Positions 36,045 to 45,852 of a stretch of 64,000 nt of DNA are shown one piece after another; positions within the stretch are counted from its first letter, which is position 1, and every line of letters starts with the position of its first letter. The position numbers and the translations under genes are program-made. Origin of the DNA: Winogradskyella sp. (lineage in GTDB: Bacteria; Bacteroidota; Bacteroidia; Flavobacteriales; Flavobacteriaceae); the NCBI RefSeq assembly GCF_003712105.1, contig NZ_RHLG01000005.1:1-64000 (forward strand), read 5' to 3'. The notes below the pieces were generated by a model. That model did no database searches and was not told where the DNA came from. It saw only the letters and a list, made by a program, of their open reading frames with translations.

Positions 36045-38636
36045 TTGAACCCTAAATACCAAAAACTGGTTTTTAAAAACAAAAATCTTTGTATTACTAA
36101 AATAATACTAACTTTTAGTCTTTTGGTGTTTTTATATTCTTGCAATACAGTTAAACGTATCGCTGATAATGAGTATTTGCTTGTTGAAAATAAAATTAAA
36201 GTTGACGGAAGTGTTACCAAGAAAGAGCGTGTAACAAATATTCCTATACAAAAACCAAACTCTGGAATTGGTCTTTTTCCTTTAAGGCTTCATATTTATA
36301 ATCTTGCCAGGCCTAATATCGATTCTATCTTACAAGAAAAAATACTGAACGATTCGTCTAAAGTTAAACGGAAGACCAATGTGCTTTCAAAAAAACAGTT
36401 TGATCGAGAATTACAAGCTCGTAAAAACTTCAATAGTTGGCTAAAACGCACTGGTGAAGCACCAACTATTTTAGATGAAGATAAAGTTAAAAAGACAAAA
36501 AATAGATTAAGAGCCTATTACTATAAGCGCGGATGGCTGTATAATGAAGTTGATTATACAATAGAAAAAGACTCTAATAAACGTGCTAAAGTGACATATT
36601 CAGTAACTAAAAATAATCCAAGCACCTTAGACTCACTTACGACCACTATACAAACACCAGTAGTTGATTCGATATATCAAGCCACAAAAAATGAATCTTT
36701 ATTAAAATTTGGTGAACAATACGATGCGGATAATTTTACAAATGAACGGTCAAGAATAAACACCGTAATGCGTAATTCTGGACTTTACTTTTTTGGTCAA
36801 GATTATGTACGATTTGAGGTGGACACCTTTAAATCTAGAAGCAAGTTTAATGCTGAATTATTTATAGATAATCGCGTAATACGTGCTGAAGATTCTACCA
36901 GAATTGAACCCTTTAAAGTCTATAAAATAAAAGAAGTAAACATTTTTACCGATGCTTCAAATGCGAATATGATTCAAGGTAAAACTATTACTGATAGCAC
37001 AAACTATAACGGATATAATTTATACAGTTTCGATAAGCTTAAATTTAAGCCTAAAGCCTTGACCGATGCTGTTTTTATTAAAAAAGGTGATATCTATAGA
37101 GATATTGATAGAACTAGAACATCTCGATACTTAAACCAACTTCAAATGTTTCTATATCCAGGTGTTAATTATGTCGCTAATGAAGCAGATTCTACCCTAA
37201 CGGCTAACATCTTTCTTTCACCAAGAAAAAAATACGAATTAGGCATTTCATTTGACGTCTCTCAAAGTAATATTCAAAAAGTTGGGTTTTCATTTAGTAC
37301 TGGACTCAAAATAAGAAACATTTTTAGAGGTGCTGAAACACTAGATATATCAGCTATTGGATCTATTGGTGCCTCAGAAGATATTAGTGATACTGATAAT
37401 ACATTTTTTAATATCAATGAGTTTGGTGGATCTGTAAGCTTAACGATTCCTAGGTTATTCTTTCCAATAAATACAGAAAAGATCATACCAAAAACCATGT
37501 CACCAAACACCATAATAAATCTTACTGCTACTAGTCAACAAAACATAGGTCTTGACCGCCAAACGCTGTCTAGTATCTTTGAATATAATTGGTTTCCATC
37601 ACAAAAAGTAACCAATAGCTTAGAACTTTTTAATGTGCAATATGTAAGAAACCTTAACCCTGAAAATTACTTTGGTGTATATACCAATTCTTTTAACAGG
37701 TTAAATGAAATTGCAACAACTATTGGTTATATAAATGCTGGGGAAACTCTTCAGGTACCTAATACTAATGACTTCTCGCCTGCCGATATGTTCATAGACG
37801 ATGTTCTTAATGGTAATACCTCTTTGACTCAAGTTGATGATGCATTTATTGATGTCAATAACATTAACCAAAGACAAGATAGATTAACTGAAAATAACTT
37901 AATAATCTCATCTAGTTTTGATTATACCAGAGATACTCGATCTGATTTAACAGACAATGATTTTTCTAGATTTAAATATCATGTGGAACTTGCTGGTAAC
38001 TTAGCTTCAGGTATTGCTAGCCTTGCCGGTCTTGATAAAAATACCGATGGACGATATGAGCTTTTCAATGTTCCGTTTTCTCAATATTTTAAAACTGAAA
38101 TCGACTATGTAAAATATTTTGGCTTTAGAGGAAAGAAAAACATTCTTGCGTTTAGAAGTTATTTTGGAGTTGCAATCCCCTTTGGAAACTCAAATAATAT
38201 TCCGTTTGTAGAAAGTTTCTTCGCTGGTGGACCAAATGATAATAGAGCTTGGACAGCATATGATTTGGGGCCAGGAAGATCTCAAAACACTAATGAGTTT
38301 AATGAAGCTAACTTAAAATTACATTTTAGTTTAGAACAACGTTTTAACCTTTTTGGAAGTTTTGATGGTGCTTTATTTATCGATGCCGGAAACATTTGGA
38401 ATGCATTTGATAATGTTGTTGATGACCCAGAATCTACGTTTACAAATTTAAAATCTCTAAGAGATATAGCTGTTGGTAGTGGATTTGGATTACGCTATGA
38501 TTTTAGATTTTTTGTGCTTCGCGGTGATGTAGGTTTTAAAACTTACGACCCATCATTACCTATGGGCGACCGTTGGTTTACCAATTACAATTTTAGTAAT
38601 GCCACTTACAACATAGGTATTAACTATCCTTTTTAA
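36045..38636 (+). CDS. tamL: TamL-like BamA/TamA family outer membrane protein, lipid-anchored
   Basis: An 863-residue Omp85 protein. A lipoprotein signal peptide ends in LLVFLYSC (Cys33); lipid anchoring is the hallmark of Bacteroidota TamL, as opposed to TamA. POTRA-like beta-alpha repeats occupy about residues 40-390 and a 16-strand barrel the rest, with typical Omp85 segments such as FRGAETLDISAIGS, ESFFAGGPNDNRAWTAYDLGPG, GSFDGALFIDAGNIW and VGSGFGLRYDFRFFVLRGDVG, ending in a terminal Phe. The start must be the TTG at 36045: a TGA lies eight codons upstream in frame and no ATG precedes the signal peptide. Role: helper of outer-membrane protein or lipid transport, inferred from family. 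Confidence 0.88.
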   Translation: MNPKYQKLVFKNKNLCITKIILTFSLLVFLYSCNTVKRIADNEYLLVENKIKVDGSVTKKERVTNIPIQKPNSGIGLFPLRLHIYNLARPNIDSILQEKILNDSSKVKRKTNVLSKKQFDRELQARKNFNSWLKRTGEAPTILDEDKVKKTKNRLRAYYYKRGWLYNEVDYTIEKDSNKRAKVTYSVTKNNPSTLDSLTTTIQTPVVDSIYQATKNESLLKFGEQYDADNFTNERSRINTVMRNSGLYFFGQDYVRFEVDTFKSRSKFNAELFIDNRVIRAEDSTRIEPFKVYKIKEVNIFTDASNANMIQGKTITDSTNYNGYNLYSFDKLKFKPKALTDAVFIKKGDIYRDIDRTRTSRYLNQLQMFLYPGVNYVANEADSTLTANIFLSPRKKYELGISFDVSQSNIQKVGFSFSTGLKIRNIFRGAETLDISAIGSIGASEDISDTDNTFFNINEFGGSVSLTIPRLFFPINTEKIIPKTMSPNTIINLTATSQQNIGLDRQTLSSIFEYNWFPSQKVTNSLELFNVQYVRNLNPENYFGVYTNSFNRLNEIATTIGYINAGETLQVPNTNDFSPADMFIDDVLNGNTSLTQVDDAFIDVNNINQRQDRLTENNLIISSSFDYTRDTRSDLTDNDFSRFKYHVELAGNLASGIASLAGLDKNTDGRYELFNVPFSQYFKTEIDYVKYFGFRGKKNILAFRSYFGVAIPFGNSNNIPFVESFFAGGPNDNRAWTAYDLGPGRSQNTNEFNEANLKLHFSLEQRFNLFGSFDGALFIDAGNIWNAFDNVVDDPESTFTNLKSLRDIAVGSGFGLRYDFRFFVLRGDVGFKTYDPSLPMGDRWFTNYNFSNATYNIGINYPF

Positions 38637-38707
38637 ATAGAACTAGATTTACGCTATCGTTTTCGTGAATAATGCTTAATATATGGGCAACAATTAAGTA
38701 ATTTATG

Positions 38708-38715
38708 TATTTTTG
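38708..38715 (+). promoter_or_regulatory. -7 promoter element of fbaA
   Basis: TATTTTTG, matching TAnnTTTG, 28 bases before the ATG at 38744. Confidence 0.5.
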
Positions 38716-38743
38716 AATCCTATAATTTTTCAACCAAAAAAAG

Positions 38744-39811
38744 ATGAGTCATAACATTAAACCTGGTGTTGCTACAGGATATGAAGTACAAGAAATTTTT
38801 AAACTAGCAAAAGAAAAAGGATTCGCATTACCAGCAGTAAACGTCATTGGTTCTAATACTATAAATGGGGTATTAGAAACAGCGAAGGCTTTAAACTCAC
38901 CTGTAATTATTCAATTTTCTAATGGTGGTGCTCAGTTTAATGCCGGAAAAGGATTAAGTAATGAAAATCAAGCCGCAGCTATTGCAGGTAGTGTGGCTGG
39001 TGCAAAACATGTTCATCTAATGGCCGAAGCTTATGGTGTTCCTGTTATTTTGCATACAGATCATTGTGCTAAAAAATTATTACCATGGATTGATGGATTA
39101 TTAGATGCTAGTGAGCAACATTTTAAAGAGACAGGAAAATCTTTATTTAGTTCACACATGATTGATCTTTCTGAAGAACCTCTAGAAGAAAATATTGAAA
39201 TCTGTAAAGCATATCTCGCTCGTATGAGCAAAATGAATATGACTCTCGAAATAGAGTTAGGAATTACAGGCGGAGAAGAAGATGGTGTAGATAATAGTGA
39301 TGTAGATGAGTCAAAACTATATACGCAACCAGAAGAAGTGGCTTACGCATATGAAGAATTGAGTAAAGTTAGTGACCAATTTACAGTTGCAGCTGCATTT
39401 GGAAATGTACATGGTGTTTATAAACCAGGTAATGTTAAATTAACTCCAAAAATTCTTAAAAATTCTCAAGAATATATCTCTGAAAAATACAATTTACCTC
39501 ACAACCATATCGATTTTGTTTTCCATGGTGGATCTGGTTCAACACTTGAAGAAATAAGAGAATCTATAGGATACGGTGTTATCAAGATGAATATTGACAC
39601 CGATATGCAATGGGCATTTTTAAGTGGTGTAAGAGATTACGTAGATGATAAAAAAGACTACTTACAAACTCAAATTGGAAATCCTGAAGGTCCTGATTCG
39701 CCAAACAAAAAGTACTACGACCCAAGAGTTTGGCTAAGAAAAGGTGAACAAGCTTTTGTTGAAAGACTTAAAAAAGCATTCGAAGATTTGAACAATGTAA
39801 ATACATTATAA
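38744..39811 (+). CDS. fbaA: class II fructose-bisphosphate aldolase
   Basis: A 355-residue zinc-dependent glycolytic enzyme cleaving fructose-1,6-bisphosphate. The zinc ligands and catalytic residues are visible: LHTDHCAKKLLPW (Asp and His), LEIELGITGGEEDGVDN, AAFGNVHGVYKPG (His), HGGSGST (His), and the DHAP-binding NIDTDMQWA. The length and the insertion after SSHMIDLSEEPLEENI match the class IIA enzyme of E. coli FbaA type. Own promoter; 200 bases separate it from accD. Confidence 0.97.
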   Translation: MSHNIKPGVATGYEVQEIFKLAKEKGFALPAVNVIGSNTINGVLETAKALNSPVIIQFSNGGAQFNAGKGLSNENQAAAIAGSVAGAKHVHLMAEAYGVPVILHTDHCAKKLLPWIDGLLDASEQHFKETGKSLFSSHMIDLSEEPLEENIEICKAYLARMSKMNMTLEIELGITGGEEDGVDNSDVDESKLYTQPEEVAYAYEELSKVSDQFTVAAAFGNVHGVYKPGNVKLTPKILKNSQEYISEKYNLPHNHIDFVFHGGSGSTLEEIRESIGYGVIKMNIDTDMQWAFLSGVRDYVDDKKDYLQTQIGNPEGPDSPNKKYYDPRVWLRKGEQAFVERLKKAFEDLNNVNTL

Positions 39812-39833
39812 AAACCAAATCCATTAAGGTCAA

Positions 39834-39871
39834 AAACCCATCATTTATGTGCTAGCATTTTTGATGGGTTT
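39834..39871 (+). terminator. probable terminator of fbaA
   Basis: Arms AAACCCATCA (39834-39843) and TGATGGGTTT (39862-39871), ten base pairs with an 18-base loop and only a short T run; weaker than the others in the window. Confidence 0.45.
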
Positions 39872-39924
39872 AATATTTATAATAATACTTAAGTCGTCTA
39901 TTTTAGTGTTTGATTAATTAGTAT

Positions 39925-39932
39925 TAATTTTG
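39925..39932 (+). promoter_or_regulatory. -7 promoter element of accD
   Basis: TAATTTTG, matching TAnnTTTG, 79 bases before the ATG at 40012; the leader contains the small inverted repeat AAGATGCATTAGCATCTT at 39965-39982. Confidence 0.45.
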
Positions 39933-40011
39933 CCTTTAACTAACTAATTAAAACTTTCGATTTCAAGATGCATTAGCATCTTAAATTGCAAATCTAAAAT
40001 CTAAGATCAAC

Positions 40012-40869
40012 ATGGCTTGGTTCAAAAGAAAAGATAAAGGTATACAAACCTCGACCGAAGAAAAAAAGGACACACCCAAAGGACTTTGGTATAAGTCACC
40101 AACTGGGAAAATAATTGACACCAAAGAACTTGAAAAAAATTATTATGTAAGTCCAGAAGATGGCTATCATGTTAGAATTGGTAGTAGAGAATACTTCGAC
40201 ATACTATTTGATGATAATACATTCACAGAGCTTGATGAAAATTTAACTTCAAAAGATCCTTTAAAGTTTGAAGATTCTAAAAAATATACTGAACGTCTTA
40301 AAGCTGCTCAGGCCAAAACAAACTTAAAAGATGCTGTGCGCACAGCTGTGGGCAAATCTAAGGGTAATGAGTTGGTAGTCGCCTGTATGGATTTTTCATT
40401 TATTGGTGGCTCAATGGGAAGTGTTGTTGGTGAAAAAATTGCCCGTGCCGCTGATCATGCACTTAAAAATGAAATTCCATTTTTAATGATTAGTAAATCT
40501 GGAGGTGCACGTATGATGGAAGCTGCATTATCATTAATGCAGTTAGCAAAAACTTCTGCGAAGCTAGCACAATTGGCGGAAGCAAAAATACCATACATAT
40601 CATTATGTACTGACCCAACTACAGGTGGAACAACAGCGTCATTTGCAATGCTGGGTGATATCAATATAGCTGAGCCTGGAGCATTAATTGGATTTGCTGG
40701 ACCAAGAGTTGTAAGAGATACAACTGGTAAAGAATTACCTGAAGGATTTCAAACTTCAGAATTTTTATTAGAGCACGGTTTTTTAGATTTTATATCGCAT
40801 CGAAAAGATTTGAAAAACAAAATTAATCTCTACATAGATTTAATAAAAAATCAACCGTTAAGAGCATAA
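40012..40869 (+). CDS. accD: acetyl-CoA carboxylase carboxyltransferase beta subunit, lacking zinc-ribbon cysteines
   Basis: A 285-residue cytosolic subunit that, with AccA, transfers CO2 from biotin to acetyl-CoA, the first step of fatty acid synthesis. The crotonase-like core is typical: [74 protein letters not shown] and [11 protein letters not shown]. The N-terminal ribbon that in E. coli has two Cys-x2-Cys pairs here reads [10 protein letters not shown] and [10 protein letters not shown]: all four cysteines are replaced, so no zinc can be bound there although the fold positions are kept. The same loss is, to my memory, common in flavobacterial AccD. Confidence 0.96.
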   Translation: MAWFKRKDKGIQTSTEEKKDTPKGLWYKSPTGKIIDTKELEKNYYVSPEDGYHVRIGSREYFDILFDDNTFTELDENLTSKDPLKFEDSKKYTERLKAAQAKTNLKDAVRTAVGKSKGNELVVACMDFSFIGGSMGSVVGEKIARAADHALKNEIPFLMISKSGGARMMEAALSLMQLAKTSAKLAQLAEAKIPYISLCTDPTTGGTTASFAMLGDINIAEPGALIGFAGPRVVRDTTGKELPEGFQTSEFLLEHGFLDFISHRKDLKNKINLYIDLIKNQPLRA

Positions 40870-40898
40870 AAAAAGCGAGCTATTAAGCTCGCTTTTTT
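40869..40898. terminator. bidirectional terminator between accD and the 40929 gene
   Basis: Stem AAAAAAGCGAGC (40869-40880) and GCTCGCTTTTTT (40887-40898) with loop TATTAA; A and T runs on both sides serve both convergent genes. Confidence 0.85.
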
Positions 40899-40928
40899 AA
40901 TTAAACTCAAACCAAACAAACCACTTAC

Positions 40929-41774
40929 TTAATTAAGTGTAATTGTTATTTCTGTTCCATTATTAAAGGTAAATAAGGCTTGATTATCACAATCACCTTC
41001 ACCATAGTCAAAGATACCTCCAAAGTTTGTGCGTTGAATATCTACAGTACCACTAACGAAGTAAGTGCAAATCACTTCTCTTCTTAATGGTGTTAGAACC
41101 TCGTATGTATGTGTATTACCATTTACAAATGTTGTCGTCCAGTTGCCAGTAACTTCAAATACATTGTCACTAAAAATGCCACTACCAAATCCTTCAACCC
41201 ATTCTCTAATCTTTGTACCAGATCTGGAAGCTTGCACTCCATTTGGCCAAATTACAGTTAAATCTAAGGTATGGGTAAATTGAGGATTACCATTCTCATT
41301 TTCTTTTTCTTTCAAAATTGTTCTACTGCCTATAATATTTTTATTATCGAAAAAGAAATCAATTAAGTCATAGGTAATCAATATCTCTTGCGCTTCAATA
41401 TCTCTTGTATAAGAGAATACTATTTGTCCTTGAAGTATATGTCCTCTTACCAAACAGCCTTCGCTACCAAAATCTATGGTAACTTCTCTAAAGCCTTGTT
41501 GTGCAACTACAGTTATGGTAACACAATCTGGTAATCCAGGAGGTTGTACTCGACCATTAGGATTTGCTTCATCAAATTCAAATACTTCTATAACCACGTC
41601 TTCTAAAGAGGCGCTAGCAGCATCTACTTCTGCAGCTCGAGCAAATTCTAAAGTATCTTGTGATGTGTCGTCTACAATTTGTATCTCTTCGTTGCTGTCC
41701 GAACAAGAGTTAAAGATCAATCCCACTAAAAATAGGGCAATAAAGGGTTTTAAAATGTTACTAAAATGTCTCAT
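40929..41774 (-). CDS. lipoprotein of unknown function
   Basis: A 281-residue exported protein with a lipobox ending at Cys24 (LIFNSCSDS). After a low-complexity, acidic linker (about residues 26-75) comes a beta-rich domain with TIDFGSEGCLVRGHILQGQIVF, SRTILKEKENENGNPQFTHTLDLTVIWPNG and EVTGNWTTTFVNGNTH, ending DYGEGDCDNQALFTFNNGTEITITLN. The Cys pair at GEGDCD and CTYF may form a disulfide. The pattern is shared by many flavobacterial surface lipoproteins but I cannot name a family. A perfect 22-bp palindrome lies 45 bases upstream of its start. Confidence 0.75.
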   Translation of the reverse strand: MRHFSNILKPFIALFLVGLIFNSCSDSNEEIQIVDDTSQDTLEFARAAEVDAASASLEDVVIEVFEFDEANPNGRVQPPGLPDCVTITVVAQQGFREVTIDFGSEGCLVRGHILQGQIVFSYTRDIEAQEILITYDLIDFFFDNKNIIGSRTILKEKENENGNPQFTHTLDLTVIWPNGVQASRSGTKIREWVEGFGSGIFSDNVFEVTGNWTTTFVNGNTHTYEVLTPLRREVICTYFVSGTVDIQRTNFGGIFDYGEGDCDNQALFTFNNGTEITITLN

Positions 41775-41818
41775 TGTCTAATAATTTAAGTTGTTAATGA
41801 GGGAGATTTTTTGCAACT

Positions 41819-41840
41819 AATCTTTGTGCGCACAAAGATT
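41819..41840. promoter_or_regulatory. 22-bp perfect palindrome, candidate operator
   Basis: AATCTTTGTGC directly followed by GCACAAAGATT: an uninterrupted 22-bp dyad with no loop, unlikely to be a terminator because no U run follows. Each half contains ATCTTTG, close to the -7 element, so a dimeric regulator bound here would cover a promoter. It lies in the gap between the divergent lipoprotein gene (start 41774) and rpsO (start 42037). Confidence 0.5.
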
Positions 41841-41973
41841 GATGGATGCAATTTTTATTTCAATTTTTCTGTTAACATATCTTTAAGACCAAGCCAATTG
41901 AAAAAGGTTTAAAATTAAGTCCAAAAAAAATCTAAATATTTATACTTTAGAGTTGTAGATACTTTATTTTTCC

Positions 41974-41981
41974 TATATTTG
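41974..41981 (+). promoter_or_regulatory. -7 promoter element of rpsO
   Basis: TATATTTG, an exact TAnnTTTG match, with a TTG 18 bases upstream (41953-41955) as -33 element. The ATG is 55 bases downstream, leaving a leader long enough for S15 feedback control. Confidence 0.65.
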
Positions 41982-42036
41982 CCGCCTGAAAGAAAGACTT
42001 TCAAAATACATAACAATCATTTACAATAATATTAGC

Positions 42037-42306
42037 ATGTATATTACAAAAGAGAAAAAAGAAGAGATCTTCGCAAAATACGGTAAAGGAAAAACCGATA
42101 CTGGTTCTGCAGAAGGACAAATTGCATTGTTTACTGAACGTATTAACCACTTAACAGAGCACTTAAAAAACAATCGTAAAGATTATAACACAGAGCGTTC
42201 GTTAGTAAAATTAGTAGGTAAGCGTCGTGCATTACTTGATTATTTAACTAAGAAAGATATCTTAAGATATCGTGCTATAGTTAAAGAACTAGGTTTAAGA
42301 AAATAA
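42037..42306 (+). CDS. rpsO: 30S ribosomal protein S15
   Basis: An 89-residue ribosomal protein with the S15 signature: GKGKTDTGSAEGQIALFTERINHLTEHLK, then NNRKDYNTERSLVKLVGKRRALLDYL and terminal RYRAIVKELGLRK. It binds the central domain of 16S rRNA. It is followed by its own terminator and, after 179 bases, by pnp, the usual bacterial gene order. Confidence 0.98.
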   Translation: MYITKEKKEEIFAKYGKGKTDTGSAEGQIALFTERINHLTEHLKNNRKDYNTERSLVKLVGKRRALLDYLTKKDILRYRAIVKELGLRK

Positions 42307-42334
42307 AAAAAGGAGGCTTTTTAGCCTCTTTTTT
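42306..42334 (+). terminator. terminator of rpsO
   Basis: Stem GAGGCT / AGCCTC with a TTTT loop, an upstream A run and six T's after it. It overlaps the last base of the rpsO stop codon. Confidence 0.75.
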
Positions 42335-42485
42335 ATTTAATACATACGCATTCGAAAGCGTCAAAAAATCGAATTGAAGAAGCTACTTATAGTTTTTCAT
42401 TGGTCAATACACAACTACACAACAACACAACGACCATTGTTTAACAAGGCTAGGCATTTTACGCCTTAGCAAGAATAAAAAATTT

Positions 42486-44729
42486 ATGATTCCAAAGACA
42501 TTTAAAGAGGTCATAGACCTTGGTGATGGTAGAGAAATATCTATCGAAACCGGAAAATTAGCCAAACAAGCTCATGGAAGCGTTGTGGTGCAGTCAGGAA
42601 AGTGCATGCTCTTATGTACAGTTGTTTCCAACTACCATCAAGCAGACGTAGACTTTTTACCTTTAACAGTAGACTACAGAGAAAAATTTGCTGCAGCTGG
42701 TCGCTATCCAGGTGGTTTTTTCAAACGTGAAGCGAGACCAAGTGATGGAGAAGTATTAACAATGCGTTTAGTAGATCGTTGTTTAAGACCATTATTCCCA
42801 AAAGATTATCATGCTGAAACACAAGTTATGATTCAGTTAATGTCTCATGACCCAGAGGTAATGCCAGATGCTATGGCAGGTTTAGCTGCCTCAGCTGCGA
42901 TTCAATTATCAGATATTCCTTTTGAAACTGCTATCTCAGAAGTTAGAGTAGCACGAGTAAACGGTGAGTTTGTTATTAACCCATCTTTTGCTCAACTTGA
43001 AGAATCTGATCTTGATATGATGATTGGTGCTTCTGCAGATTCTGTAATGATGGTCGAAGGTGAAATGGATGAAATTTCTGAAGAAGAAATGGTTGAAGCT
43101 ATTAAAGCCGCGCATGAAGCCATTAAGGTTCAGTGTGCTGCACAATTACGATTAGCTGAAGCATTTGGTAAAAAAGAAACGCGTGAGTATGAGCCTGAAG
43201 TCGAAGATGAAGCCTTATCTGAGAAAGTTCACGATATGGTATATGATAAAGTATACGAAGTTGCTAAAACAGGGTCTTCTAAACATGAGCGTGGACAAGC
43301 ATTTAGTGATATTAAAGAAGCCGTATTCGCTTCTTTTTCCGAAGATGAACAAGACGAGCTTGGTAAATTAATTCACAAATATTTTTCTAAAGCGCATAAA
43401 AAAGCAGTTAGAGATTTAACACTTAATGAAGGTTTACGTTTAGATGGTCGTAAGACTACAGACATTAGGCCTATTTGGTGTGAGGTAGATTATTTACCAT
43501 CTACTCACGGCTCAGCTATATTTACTCGTGGAGAAACTCAAGCTTTAGCTACAGTAACTTTAGGAACAAGTAGAGAAGCTAATGTGATTGATATGCCATC
43601 TTACGAAGGTGAAGAGCGTTTCTATTTACATTACAATTTTCCACCGTTTTCAACTGGTGAAGCTAGACCAATTCGTGGTACATCTCGTAGAGAAGTTGGT
43701 CATGGTAACTTAGCACAACGTGCATTAAAAGGTATGGTACCAGAAGATTGTCCTTATACTGTAAGAGTAGTATCTGAGGTATTAGAATCTAACGGTTCGT
43801 CTTCTATGGCAACGGTTTGTTCTGGTACAATGGCGTTAATGGATGCAGGTGTGCAATTAAAGAAACCTGTTTCTGGTATTGCGATGGGATTAATTTCTGA
43901 TGGAGACAAATATGCAGTACTTTCTGATATACTAGGTGATGAAGACCATTTAGGTGATATGGACTTTAAAGTAACAGGTACTGCCGATGGTATCACAGCT
44001 ACCCAAATGGACATTAAAATAAAAGGATTGTCGTATGAGATTTTAGTAAAAGCGCTTATGCAAGCTCGTGATGGTCGTTTACACATTTTAAGTAAGCTTA
44101 CCGATACAATTGCTGAGCCAAATGCAGAAGTTAAAGAGCACGCTCCTACTATGGTGACTACACGTATTCCTAATGAATTTATTGGTGCATTAATTGGACC
44201 AGGTGGAAAAGTAATCCAAGAGTTACAAAAAGAAACTGAGACTACTATAGTTATTAATGAGGACCCAGTTACTGAAGAAGGAATTGTAGAAATTCTTGGT
44301 GTAGGTTCTAAAGGTATTGATGCTGTAATGGCAAAAATTGATGCCTTATTATTTAAGCCAGAAGTTGGTAGCGTATACGAAGTAAAAGTAATTAAGATGC
44401 TAGACTTTGGTGCTGTAGTAGAATATACAGATGCTCCAGGTAATGAGGTTTTACTTCATGTTAGTGAATTGGCTTGGGAACGTACAGAAAATGTTTCCGA
44501 TGTGGTTAAAATGGGAGATATTCTCGATGTGAAGTATTTTGGTATAGATCCAAAAACACGTAAAGAAAAAGTTTCTCGTAAGGCTATTTTACCAAAACCT
44601 GAAGGTTGGCAACCACGTCCAAAACGTGACAACAACAATCGTGGTGGTAATAATCGTGGTCGCGATAATCGTAATAGAGACAATCGCAGAGACGATAGAA
44701 AACCTCGAGAAGATAAAAAAGAAGATTAA
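42486..44729 (+). CDS. pnp: polyribonucleotide nucleotidyltransferase
   Basis: A 747-residue trimeric 3'-5' exoribonuclease that degrades RNA with phosphate. Order of domains: first RNase PH domain ([31 protein letters not shown]), alpha-helical linker (about residues 205-310), second, catalytic RNase PH domain ([20 protein letters not shown] and the [19 protein letters not shown] metal site), KH domain ([21 protein letters not shown]), S1 domain ([20 protein letters not shown]) and a 35-residue Arg/Asn/Asp-rich tail with repeated NRG and RDN units, likely to bind RNA or other degradosome members. The 150-base leader ahead of it has a weak hairpin. Confidence 0.98.
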   Translation: MIPKTFKEVIDLGDGREISIETGKLAKQAHGSVVVQSGKCMLLCTVVSNYHQADVDFLPLTVDYREKFAAAGRYPGGFFKREARPSDGEVLTMRLVDRCLRPLFPKDYHAETQVMIQLMSHDPEVMPDAMAGLAASAAIQLSDIPFETAISEVRVARVNGEFVINPSFAQLEESDLDMMIGASADSVMMVEGEMDEISEEEMVEAIKAAHEAIKVQCAAQLRLAEAFGKKETREYEPEVEDEALSEKVHDMVYDKVYEVAKTGSSKHERGQAFSDIKEAVFASFSEDEQDELGKLIHKYFSKAHKKAVRDLTLNEGLRLDGRKTTDIRPIWCEVDYLPSTHGSAIFTRGETQALATVTLGTSREANVIDMPSYEGEERFYLHYNFPPFSTGEARPIRGTSRREVGHGNLAQRALKGMVPEDCPYTVRVVSEVLESNGSSSMATVCSGTMALMDAGVQLKKPVSGIAMGLISDGDKYAVLSDILGDEDHLGDMDFKVTGTADGITATQMDIKIKGLSYEILVKALMQARDGRLHILSKLTDTIAEPNAEVKEHAPTMVTTRIPNEFIGALIGPGGKVIQELQKETETTIVINEDPVTEEGIVEILGVGSKGIDAVMAKIDALLFKPEVGSVYEVKVIKMLDFGAVVEYTDAPGNEVLLHVSELAWERTENVSDVVKMGDILDVKYFGIDPKTRKEKVSRKAILPKPEGWQPRPKRDNNNRGGNNRGRDNRNRDNRRDDRKPREDKKED

Positions 44730-44757
44730 TAAAAACTTCTTTTTAAATATTATTTGT

Positions 44758-44791
44758 AAGGTCTTTCTTATTTTTACAGAAAGACCTTTTT
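44758..44791 (+). terminator. terminator of pnp
   Basis: Stem AAGGTCTTTCT (44758-44768) and AGAAAGACCTT (44778-44788) with a 9-base loop and T's after it. The next gene starts 13 bases later, which marks the boundary of the inserted accessory segment. Confidence 0.8.
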
Positions 44792-44803
44792 AATTTAATC
44801 TCA

Positions 44804-45763
44804 ATGAAAAAAAATCACCTAATAAGCTTACTTTCACTCATCATAATATCTTGCAGCACTAGTAATGATATAGTTGAAGCACCTAGATTAACAAGTTATA
44901 TATCTCAATTTCATTTTGAACAACTTGACCCAATTTTGGGCTTGAGATCAAATTTAGATTCAATAAATTATCTAATAGAAGATAATAAATTTAGATCTGG
45001 AAGTGGAAAAAATATTAATCTTCTTACAGGTGAGGAAATTGAATTAGGTTTTGACTATTTATATGACAACAATAGATTATCAAAAGTAGAACAGACACGA
45101 AATGGGGTCTTGCACAGGTCATATTTTTACAATTATAATTCTAATGGTGATTTGTCCGAATATATAAGATTTACGCCTTCATCGTCAAACTACAGAAGAA
45201 TTGCCTTTAATTATACTAACGATACAATTTATGCAACAAGAGATTATAGTACTGACGGTATAACATACAATAATATAGATAGAGAAATAAAATATGTTAT
45301 TGATAATAATGATAATTGTGTTTTCTATGAGTACAAGCTAGTCAACTTTAATTTTACTTCTACTGATTTTTATGAATATGAAAATGATAATTTGACTGTC
45401 GAAGCATTTTTCAACTCTAACCCTAATAATTCTGGCATTATCAACCAATTTAATTATAACTTAAATACAGTCACTAATACTTTAAACGTAATCAGTGAAG
45501 CAAGCTTCTCAAAAAAGACATTGATGCTACTTCACCCTTTAGATAATAAATCTGTAAATCAAATTCAAGCAAGAAAAATAGCAAAAAATCCTATTACAAA
45601 TTTCACAACAACATTTGTTAATAGTAACTTCAGCGTAGATCACACAACAAATGAAGAAAATTTTGCTACTTTGAGTGAATACGTATTTGGTCAATTTGGT
45701 GCTACTGGATCCCTCGTAACTAGAACAACTATAACTGACGAATTCATTTTTTCACAAGATTAG
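44804..45763 (+). CDS. lipoprotein with YD-repeat-like motifs (paralogue of 47581-48537)
   Basis: A 319-residue exported protein; the lipobox ends at Cys17 (LIIISCSTS). The middle part has short tyrosine-rich beta units that recall RHS/YD-type repeats: YLYDNNRLSKVEQTRNG, then FYNYNSNGDLSEY, and NYTNDTIYATRDYSTDGITY. The C-terminal part contains KKTLMLLHPLDNKSVNQIQARKI and FATLSEYVFG. The same blocks occur in order in the lipoprotein 1.8 kb downstream, so the two are paralogues. Function unknown. It lies immediately behind the pnp terminator, in a stretch where flavobacteria usually go on to rpoD. Confidence 0.75.
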   Translation: MKKNHLISLLSLIIISCSTSNDIVEAPRLTSYISQFHFEQLDPILGLRSNLDSINYLIEDNKFRSGSGKNINLLTGEEIELGFDYLYDNNRLSKVEQTRNGVLHRSYFYNYNSNGDLSEYIRFTPSSSNYRRIAFNYTNDTIYATRDYSTDGITYNNIDREIKYVIDNNDNCVFYEYKLVNFNFTSTDFYEYENDNLTVEAFFNSNPNNSGIINQFNYNLNTVTNTLNVISEASFSKKTLMLLHPLDNKSVNQIQARKIAKNPITNFTTTFVNSNFSVDHTTNEENFATLSEYVFGQFGATGSLVTRTTITDEFIFSQD

Positions 45764-45805
45764 ATAAACAAAATTGTATTTTAATCCTTATTAATTAATA
45801 AGCAT

Positions 45806-45838
45806 AAAGCCCATCACAATTGTGATGGGCTTTGTTTT
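45806..45838. terminator. bidirectional terminator, 28-bp perfect palindrome
   Basis: AAAGCCCATCACAA and TTGTGATGGGCTTT are exact complements with no loop bases, followed by GTTTTTA; it serves the convergent lipoprotein gene and the barrel protein gene. Confidence 0.8.
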
Positions 45839-45852
45839 TATTATTAAAATAT

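Noticed and set aside
39965-39982. Inverted repeat AAGATGCATTAGCATCTT as a terminator or attachment site
   Set aside because: It lies in the accD leader without a T run and is a single copy here; a small hairpin of unknown meaning.
42425-42480. Hairpin GCTAGGC / GCCTTAGC in the pnp leader as an autoregulatory element
   Set aside because: The stem is short with a bulge; autoregulation through a leader hairpin is known in E. coli, but this one is too weak to claim.
43754-44086. 110-codon minus-strand frame inside pnp
   Set aside because: Antisense shadow of a strongly conserved coding region.
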